NCBI GenBank assembly: GCA_023407175.1
Contig: JAEYMU010000050.1
Coordinates: 1-18,941, forward strand
DNA from: Bacillota bacterium
GTDB taxonomy: Bacteria; Bacillota_A; Clostridia; Lachnospirales; Lachnospiraceae
Reading direction: 5' to 3'
DNA length: 18,941 nucleotides
In this document: piece by piece, positions 14,217-18,941 of the stretch
How positions within the stretch are numbered: the stretch's first letter is position 1
Layout: every line of letters starts with the position of its first letter
Program-made: the position numbers and the translations under genes
The notes under the pieces: model-generated
The model's input: only the letters and a program-made list of their open reading frames with translations
What the model was told of the DNA's origin: nothing
Database searches by the model: none

Positions 14217-16970
14217 TTATTGAACTTTTGTTATTTTAATCTCTTTCAGGAGAGCCTGACCGCCGACTGCGCCGGAGAGGTCTCCGAAAGATATTACCTG
14301 TCTTGCGCCGAAGCCGACCGGGATATTGCCCTGCTGAATGAGTTTTTTGTCCATCCACAAAGCGAAATCTCCGTTTTCCGGATTCAGTGCCGCCCGGAAA
14401 GTGTGAAATTCACCGGGTTTCAAATTCAGCTTCACACTGCCGAGTTTGGTTTTTATCCCGGCGGGGGAGATTTGCACAAAGTTTTCACGGGGAGCTGTGC
14501 CGTCTTTCGCTGCCGGACGCATAAGAAGATTGAATACCGCCTGATTGTCAGGATACCCGGCACGGTGAACGGCGCAACTCCATTCGGCAAGGAATATACC
14601 GGACATCTTCAAGCCCGGATGACCGCCGAGGAAGATTCCCTGATAACTCCGCCCCTGTTCCGGTGAGTCGTGTATCAGAAGCAGTGCGCCGTCTTTGGCA
14701 GTCATGGTATCTTTGCCGTAACTGTTTGCGTCAATGCCGGAGAGATTATTCATATTCCGGGTATTGAGGGTAAAACTCCACTCCGGCGAGGCGTCAGCCA
14801 TGGGCAGTACAGTACGGGGCGGTTCTTCCGGGTAGATAATATCCAGATGAAAATTTGTCAAGCCGATACCGCTTTTGTCAATTTGAATATTTTTCCACCG
14901 GGAAACTCCTTTGCCCTTGCCGGAAATTGAGCCGATAACAAAACTGTGGTCATGCATACCCCGTACCACCTGTACATATTCGTTCAGGCGTGCTTCCGGA
15001 GCGGAGGCTTTCATTACCAGCGGCACCCGTATGCGCTCCCGGCCGTCGGCATAAAAGACCAGATGTTTCTTCTCCATGACCACACGATACCAGTGAAAAT
15101 CGTCGTCGGTCTCAAAAGGTATGGACTTTTCAGCATAAAGAAAATTTATCTTTTTCGGAGTAAAGCTGATAATCTCCGCAAATCTTTTGTCTGCAATACG
15201 GAATACTGCGGCAAGGGGATTGTCGGTATGGTCCAGTTTCATCTCAAAAGTGGCTCTGAAAGGCTGGTTGCCTGCATCTGCCAGCGGGTACATGAGAGAG
15301 GCGGCACAGCCGGGAGCGGAAACGCTGTCGGTAAGCACATATGCCTCATCCTCTATTTTCTCGGCGGAGCGGAGATCGTCCACCCGCATGAATCTGCGCC
15401 ACGGCGGCTGATTTTTCCCGGCAAGTATATGTGTTCCGGCAAGAACTGCGGCATGTTTTACCGCTTTCTGCGAGTTTTCCGGAGTGTAGGATATGACAAA
15501 GACATTTTTGCCGGTTTTCAGCAAATTCAGCGGAATTGAAGCAGTTTTGTCACGGCTTCCGCTAAGGGGGACAGCAGTACCGTTGACGGTCATTTTGAGA
15601 TTGACTGCTTCCGTGGCAGAAAGCGAAACCGAGACTTCCGGTTTCAGTTCGGCCTTGAAGTCGTCGATAAGGTTGAACTCGAGACGGCACTCCTGTCCGG
15701 GAGGCAGCCGGAAAGGCATATCCGACATGAGAATAGGACGGCGGGCAAAACTTTCCCCGTTTATAAGATAACGGTTTATCAGGTAATCCGTCGAGGCACT
15801 GTTCGGGTAATATATTTTACTCTTGCCTTTCAAGTCGCTGATGTTTTGCGTCATCTGATTTTTCACCATGTCCGGATTGAACCAGTTGAAGAAGTATATG
15901 CCGTCGGCTCCGCAGGTCAGAGCGTCGGAAATCATGGCGAAGCGGATAGCTTGCTGCTGTTGCGGAGCAACCCGTCTGACGGCCATATTGTCCACTCCTG
16001 CGTAACATTTTACACCGTATTTGCGGACACGTCTGAAGGTATTTTCCATAAAGTCGTAGTTCATCCAGTTGTCCGCTACCAGAATATCGGCATACTTTTT
16101 GGCAAACCACGCCTCCGCATCAATACCTATTGCCTTGCAGTAGTCGAGGGCATTGGGGATACGCAAAGCTATCAGAATCGGACGTCCACGCTTTTTCCCC
16201 GTTTCTTCGGCAATGGCACGGAGATTTGCCATGAATCTGTCCATAATTTTTATCTCTTTGGCGGAGATGTTTTTTCCCCATGCCACAGATTTGAAAAGAC
16301 TGGGATCACGGGTGAAGTCAAGCTCTATACCGTCGGCATCGTAATTTTCGCAAAATTCCCGGAAACACTCCGTTATACGCTTGCGGACTTCCGGTTCGTC
16401 ATAGTCCACTGCGCTCCACGGAGCGGCAGGAGGACGGACAGTTATGGAGCCTGCCATGTATTCCGGGTGCTTGCGTTTAAAATCCGGAAAGACCACCGGA
16501 AGCTGACCGTTGGAGGTGATAACATCATGGATGTCATTCATACGCAGAGATATGAAAAATTCCAGTTTGTTTTTCCGGGCATAGGCCTGGGCTATTTCCA
16601 GCGGGTCGGTTCCGAGCTCATGCAGTTTTCTCACCGAGTCCACTCGGTTTTCTTTCGGTGGCTTAACAATGTCTCCGGCTTTGGTACGGTTGGTCTGGTT
16701 GCAAAACGCACTGCACAATGGGCAGTAGACGTATGTAGTGATACCTTTGGAAGCCACGTTCACACCCCAGTTTATTCTGGCATGAGCCCGTTCAATGGTC
16801 ACGGGTGTATTGTCCCAGTGCCACAGGTCGCCGCCGTCATTGTTCCAGAAATACCGGGGACGGTTCAGGAGTTCAGCTCTTTGGGTTTCCCACTCATCGG
16901 CGTGAAGCATGCCGGAAAACAAGGCACAGACCGCTAAAAAAGGTACTATTCTGTCAAAGAGGTGTCTCAT
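14217..16970 (-). CDS. Secreted TIM-barrel protein with LamG-like modules
   Basis: A signal peptide (hydrophobic 8-22, probable cut after MLHA at 24) precedes a 917-residue multidomain protein. Residues about 40-415 look like a glycosidase barrel: INWGVNVASKG (66-76), FFISLRMNDIHD (138-149), DADGIELDFTRD (211-222, with E216 and D218 as candidate catalytic residues), and DGIYFFNWFNPDM (356-368). A beta region (420-510) follows, then a LamG-like sandwich (about 560-705), and a terminal module (728-917) homologous to the two modules of the next upstream gene. A C-x2-C-x3-C group (C83, C86, C90) may bind metal. The barrel recalls the glycosyl-hydrolase-like family 10/GHL10 fold, but I cannot fix the family. 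Likely acts outside the cytoplasm. It starts 15 bases after the two-module gene. Confidence 0.75.
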   Translation of the reverse strand: MRHLFDRIVPFLAVCALFSGMLHADEWETQRAELLNRPRYFWNNDGGDLWHWDNTPVTIERAHARINWGVNVASKGITTYVYCPLCSAFCNQTNRTKAGDIVKPPKENRVDSVRKLHELGTDPLEIAQAYARKNKLEFFISLRMNDIHDVITSNGQLPVVFPDFKRKHPEYMAGSITVRPPAAPWSAVDYDEPEVRKRITECFREFCENYDADGIELDFTRDPSLFKSVAWGKNISAKEIKIMDRFMANLRAIAEETGKKRGRPILIALRIPNALDYCKAIGIDAEAWFAKKYADILVADNWMNYDFMENTFRRVRKYGVKCYAGVDNMAVRRVAPQQQQAIRFAMISDALTCGADGIYFFNWFNPDMVKNQMTQNISDLKGKSKIYYPNSASTDYLINRYLINGESFARRPILMSDMPFRLPPGQECRLEFNLIDDFKAELKPEVSVSLSATEAVNLKMTVNGTAVPLSGSRDKTASIPLNLLKTGKNVFVISYTPENSQKAVKHAAVLAGTHILAGKNQPPWRRFMRVDDLRSAEKIEDEAYVLTDSVSAPGCAASLMYPLADAGNQPFRATFEMKLDHTDNPLAAVFRIADKRFAEIISFTPKKINFLYAEKSIPFETDDDFHWYRVVMEKKHLVFYADGRERIRVPLVMKASAPEARLNEYVQVVRGMHDHSFVIGSISGKGKGVSRWKNIQIDKSGIGLTNFHLDIIYPEEPPRTVLPMADASPEWSFTLNTRNMNNLSGIDANSYGKDTMTAKDGALLLIHDSPEQGRSYQGIFLGGHPGLKMSGIFLAEWSCAVHRAGYPDNQAVFNLLMRPAAKDGTAPRENFVQISPAGIKTKLGSVKLNLKPGEFHTFRAALNPENGDFALWMDKKLIQQGNIPVGFGARQVISFGDLSGAVGGQALLKEIKITKVQ

Positions 16971-16985
16971 AGTGAAATCCTTTTT

Positions 16986-18284
16986 TTACTTTTCCGGTAT
17001 GTATTTACCGATTCTGAAATATCGTATAACGGCTTGTCCGGCAACGGCTCCGGAGCAGTCGCCAAAGGCAATTACCTGTCTTCCGGGTGTTTTGACCGGA
17101 CGGACTTTGCCCTGTTGCAATACCTTGCCGTCCATCCATAACGAGCAGTCGCCGTTCTCCGGGTTCAGTGCCATGCGGAAACGGTGAAACTCTCCGGCAG
17201 GGAACGCCATTGTCACGACCCCCAGTTTAGTGGTTATCCGGGAGGGAGCCAGCAGAAAATTGGTCTGGTATCCGGCTTTTCCGGAAGAATCGGCCGGTGC
17301 CATATTGACATTGAAAACTGCGGTATTCTTGTCTGCCGCCGCTTTCTGTACCGCCGCTTCCCACTCGGCAATGAGTATGCCGCGGCCGCAGAGCCTGGGA
17401 TGTCCGCCGATAAAAATACCCTGATACTTTACCGCCGGGTCAGTATCGTCATGTATCATGTGAATACCCTGAGCGTCAGCAGTGAGCAGGTCTTTGCGGT
17501 AGCTGTTGGCATCAATGCCGGACATGGGAATTTTGCCGTCCACGGGGAGACATTCAAAGCCCCACTGCACCGGAATCTCCCCCAGTCCGGCCACAGTTTC
17601 CGGCGGTTTGGAGGCAATGCCGATTTTGAAATATTTGAGAGCCGCCTGTCCGGCAATGCCGCCGGAGCAGTCGCCGATTGCCAGCATGGGCTTCTGAGCC
17701 TTTTTTGCTTTTGGCAAAGTTCCCTGCTGAATGATATTGCCGTCCATGACGAGGACAAACTCTCCGCTTTCCGGGTCAATAGCGGCACGGAATTTGTGAA
17801 ACTCATTATCCGGCATAGGCTGTTTGAACAGTCCGGCAGGAGTGCTCACCCCCTGCGGAGACAGCTTTACGGCAAATGGATACCAGACCTGACCATCGTT
17901 ATTTCCGGCAGAGAGAACCGCCTGAAAAACCGGCATGGCGGGATTGTCGGCAGGTTTCAGAACGGCGGCGGTCCACTCCGCCACCACGATTCCGCTGGCA
18001 GTCAAACCCGGATAGCGGGTGAAAAATATCCCCTGATAAGCAGTCTCTTTGTCCGGGTCGTCATGCATCATATGGATGGTATCGCCCTTGACTTTCAGGA
18101 GATAACTGCGGTAGCTGTTGGCGTCGATTTTGGGCATACGCAGTTTTTTTCCATCCGGACGGCACTCAAAGACCCAGCGGTCAAAGGAACTTCCAATGTT
18201 TTGCAGCGAACTGTCACTGCCGTAAAGTACAGTCAGCACAGAGCACGCTGCAACTCCTGCCATAATGGTTTTTCTGAAATCCAT
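16986..18284 (-). CDS. Secreted protein of two tandem LamG-like modules
   Basis: After a signal peptide (hydrophobic 7-21) the 432 residues are almost wholly two copies of one module, about 36-222 and 238-426. Each has an I-D-A-N-S-Y-R opening, H-D-D then YQGIF, AEW.AAV, EFH.FR.A..PE.G, MDG...QQG, and a closing GDCSG...GQA...YF.IG. The same module ends the 917-residue protein encoded next. The pattern of beta strands and the EFH-FR-A and MDG elements recall concanavalin A/LamG-like folds such as DUF1080. No catalytic domain is present, so a glycan-binding or structural role is the simplest inference. AAGGTG before the ATG at 18284 supports the start, 19 bases after the pseudopilin stop. Confidence 0.75.
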   Translation of the reverse strand: MDFRKTIMAGVAACSVLTVLYGSDSSLQNIGSSFDRWVFECRPDGKKLRMPKIDANSYRSYLLKVKGDTIHMMHDDPDKETAYQGIFFTRYPGLTASGIVVAEWTAAVLKPADNPAMPVFQAVLSAGNNDGQVWYPFAVKLSPQGVSTPAGLFKQPMPDNEFHKFRAAIDPESGEFVLVMDGNIIQQGTLPKAKKAQKPMLAIGDCSGGIAGQAALKYFKIGIASKPPETVAGLGEIPVQWGFECLPVDGKIPMSGIDANSYRKDLLTADAQGIHMIHDDTDPAVKYQGIFIGGHPRLCGRGILIAEWEAAVQKAAADKNTAVFNVNMAPADSSGKAGYQTNFLLAPSRITTKLGVVTMAFPAGEFHRFRMALNPENGDCSLWMDGKVLQQGKVRPVKTPGRQVIAFGDCSGAVAGQAVIRYFRIGKYIPEK

Positions 18285-18303
18285 TTTTCACACCTTGGCA
18301 ACT

Positions 18304-18941
18304 TCAAATAGTGAGTGTTTCTTTATCTGCATCGGCATCTCCGGCTTTTTTGTAAAACTTGAACTCACCGGTAGTATAATCCTTGGAATTGCGGGACATG
18401 ATATCACGAAACTCTTTTCCTGAGTATCCTCCGACATGACCGTCTGCAAAATTCATTTGGATCTTTCCGGAATGACGCTGAACCATAGAACCGGTACCTT
18501 CGCCGGTTTTTGTAATTCCGTAATGCTGCACGTTCGTCAAATCTTTCAACGTGCAGATTTGACTGTCGGCAACCAGAAAAGTCTGCGAAGTATTGGAAAT
18601 CCGTTTCGTATCTATACCTCGAATATTGTTGCTCGAAAGCATAATAAAGCTCGTTTGGAAATAGCCGTAGGCAGTGCTGGCTCCGTATACCAAATCCATT
18701 GCGCTAGCACCTCTGCTCGTACCGACAAGCGTGCCTGAATTGGAAATTCCGCCGGACGGACAGGCAAGTGTTTTGTTGTTATGTTTTACATACCCCTGTG
18801 CACAAAGAACATCTGCCCAACTTGCCGCTGCATACCTTTCATTAGTACCTTGGGCGACCATGTAGCCTGCGGTCCCTTGCAATCCGGACAGATAAGTGAC
18901 AATAAATCCATTGTTGTCGTTGCTGTAAAAAGTCATCATTG
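18304..18941 (-). CDS. Pseudopilin-like protein with H-X9-DG motif (5' end outside)
   Basis: The frame is open to the right edge, so at least the N-terminal part is missing. In this family it would carry a prepilin cleavage site and a hydrophobic helix. The visible part begins with MMTFYSNDNNGF, matching the segment that usually follows the N-terminal helix, and contains RHSGKIQMNFADGHVGG, in which His and Asp-Gly are spaced as in the prepilin-processing-associated H-X9-DG motif (H156 and D166-G167 counted from the first visible Met). Such DUF1559-type pseudopilins are greatly expanded in Planctomycetes, Lentisphaerota and Verrucomicrobia. It leads the visible operon. Attachment to a type II secretion-like system or a glycan-binding role is inferred. 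Confidence 0.85.
   Translation of the reverse strand, partial: MMTFYSNDNNGFIVTYLSGLQGTAGYMVAQGTNERYAAASWADVLCAQGYVKHNNKTLACPSGGISNSGTLVGTSRGASAMDLVYGASTAYGYFQTSFIMLSSNNIRGIDTKRISNTSQTFLVADSQICTLKDLTNVQHYGITKTGEGTGSMVQRHSGKIQMNFADGHVGGYSGKEFRDIMSRNSKDYTTGEFKFYKKAGDADADKETLTI

Larger units (their letters stand above)
2031..18941 (-). other. Eleven-gene glycan-processing operon
   Basis: Eleven consecutive minus-strand genes from the right edge to 2031 are separated by only 12 to 46 bases, and almost all have a clear purine-rich ribosome site (AAGGA, AGGAG, GGAG or AGGAAGG) 6 to 10 bases before the chosen start. No strong internal promoter or intrinsic terminator is evident, so one polycistronic transcript starting to the right of the window is likely. 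Contents combine secreted binding/hydrolytic proteins, a sodium-coupled transporter, cytoplasmic glycosidase-like proteins, a one-component regulator and sugar-modification enzymes, the composition of a polysaccharide or glycoconjugate utilisation locus without SusC/SusD. Confidence 0.75.

Noticed and set aside
15846..16937. Plus-strand frame of 363 codons opposite the TIM-barrel gene
   Set aside because: Shadow of a gene with a signal peptide and recognisable barrel motifs.
1..18941. CRISPR arrays, tRNA or rRNA genes, toxin-antitoxin or defence genes
   Set aside because: None seen on reading both strands: no regular short repeats with spacers, no cloverleaf ends and no recognisable defence proteins.

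Overview
The window looks like part of the chromosome of a gut-type Lentisphaerota bacterium (Victivallis-like). I infer this from a pseudopilin carrying the H-X9-DG motif and standing among glycoside hydrolases, a sodium/solute symporter in place of SusC/SusD, families such as DUF6259 and GHL6, and roughly 50% GC. No rRNA or tRNA is visible to confirm it.

Layout. Positions 1 to about 2000 are a graveyard of insertion sequences: the N-terminal part of an IS110-family transposase running off the left edge, the C-terminal stump of an AraC regulator, an IS66 tnpA with only the first codons of tnpB, an IS21-like element end with tandem repeats, and two leftover pieces of minus-strand host coding sequence. 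From 2031 to the right edge everything lies on the minus strand as one tightly packed gene train, with gaps of 12 to 46 bases. Read 5' to 3' from the right edge, the order is: pseudopilin (5' end cut off), secreted two-module LamG-like protein, secreted TIM-barrel protein with LamG-like modules, SSS symporter, DUF6259 glycosidase-like protein, GntR/FCD regulator, secreted alpha/beta hydrolase, GHL6-type glycosidase-like protein, Eis-like GNAT acetyltransferase, GH39 glycosidase, MurQ/GCKR-like tandem SIS protein. A 5' gene fragment just after this last gene suggests that the train once continued and was cut by insertion sequences.

How the genes may work together (inference). The secreted TIM-barrel and two-module proteins, and perhaps the pseudopilin, would bind and attack a glycan outside the cytoplasm, and the exported esterase-like hydrolase would remove ester decorations. 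The symporter would import oligo- or monosaccharides, and DUF6259, GHL6 and GH39, all lacking signal peptides, would act in the cytoplasm. The acetyltransferase and SIS protein would handle modified or phosphorylated sugars, and the GntR/FCD protein would respond to a sugar acid or other carboxylate. The substrate cannot be read from the sequence.

The strongest novelty leads are a roughly 190-residue module present three times in two adjacent secreted proteins, a GCKR-like SIS protein in a glycan locus without a sugar-kinase neighbour, and the pseudopilin at the head of the train.
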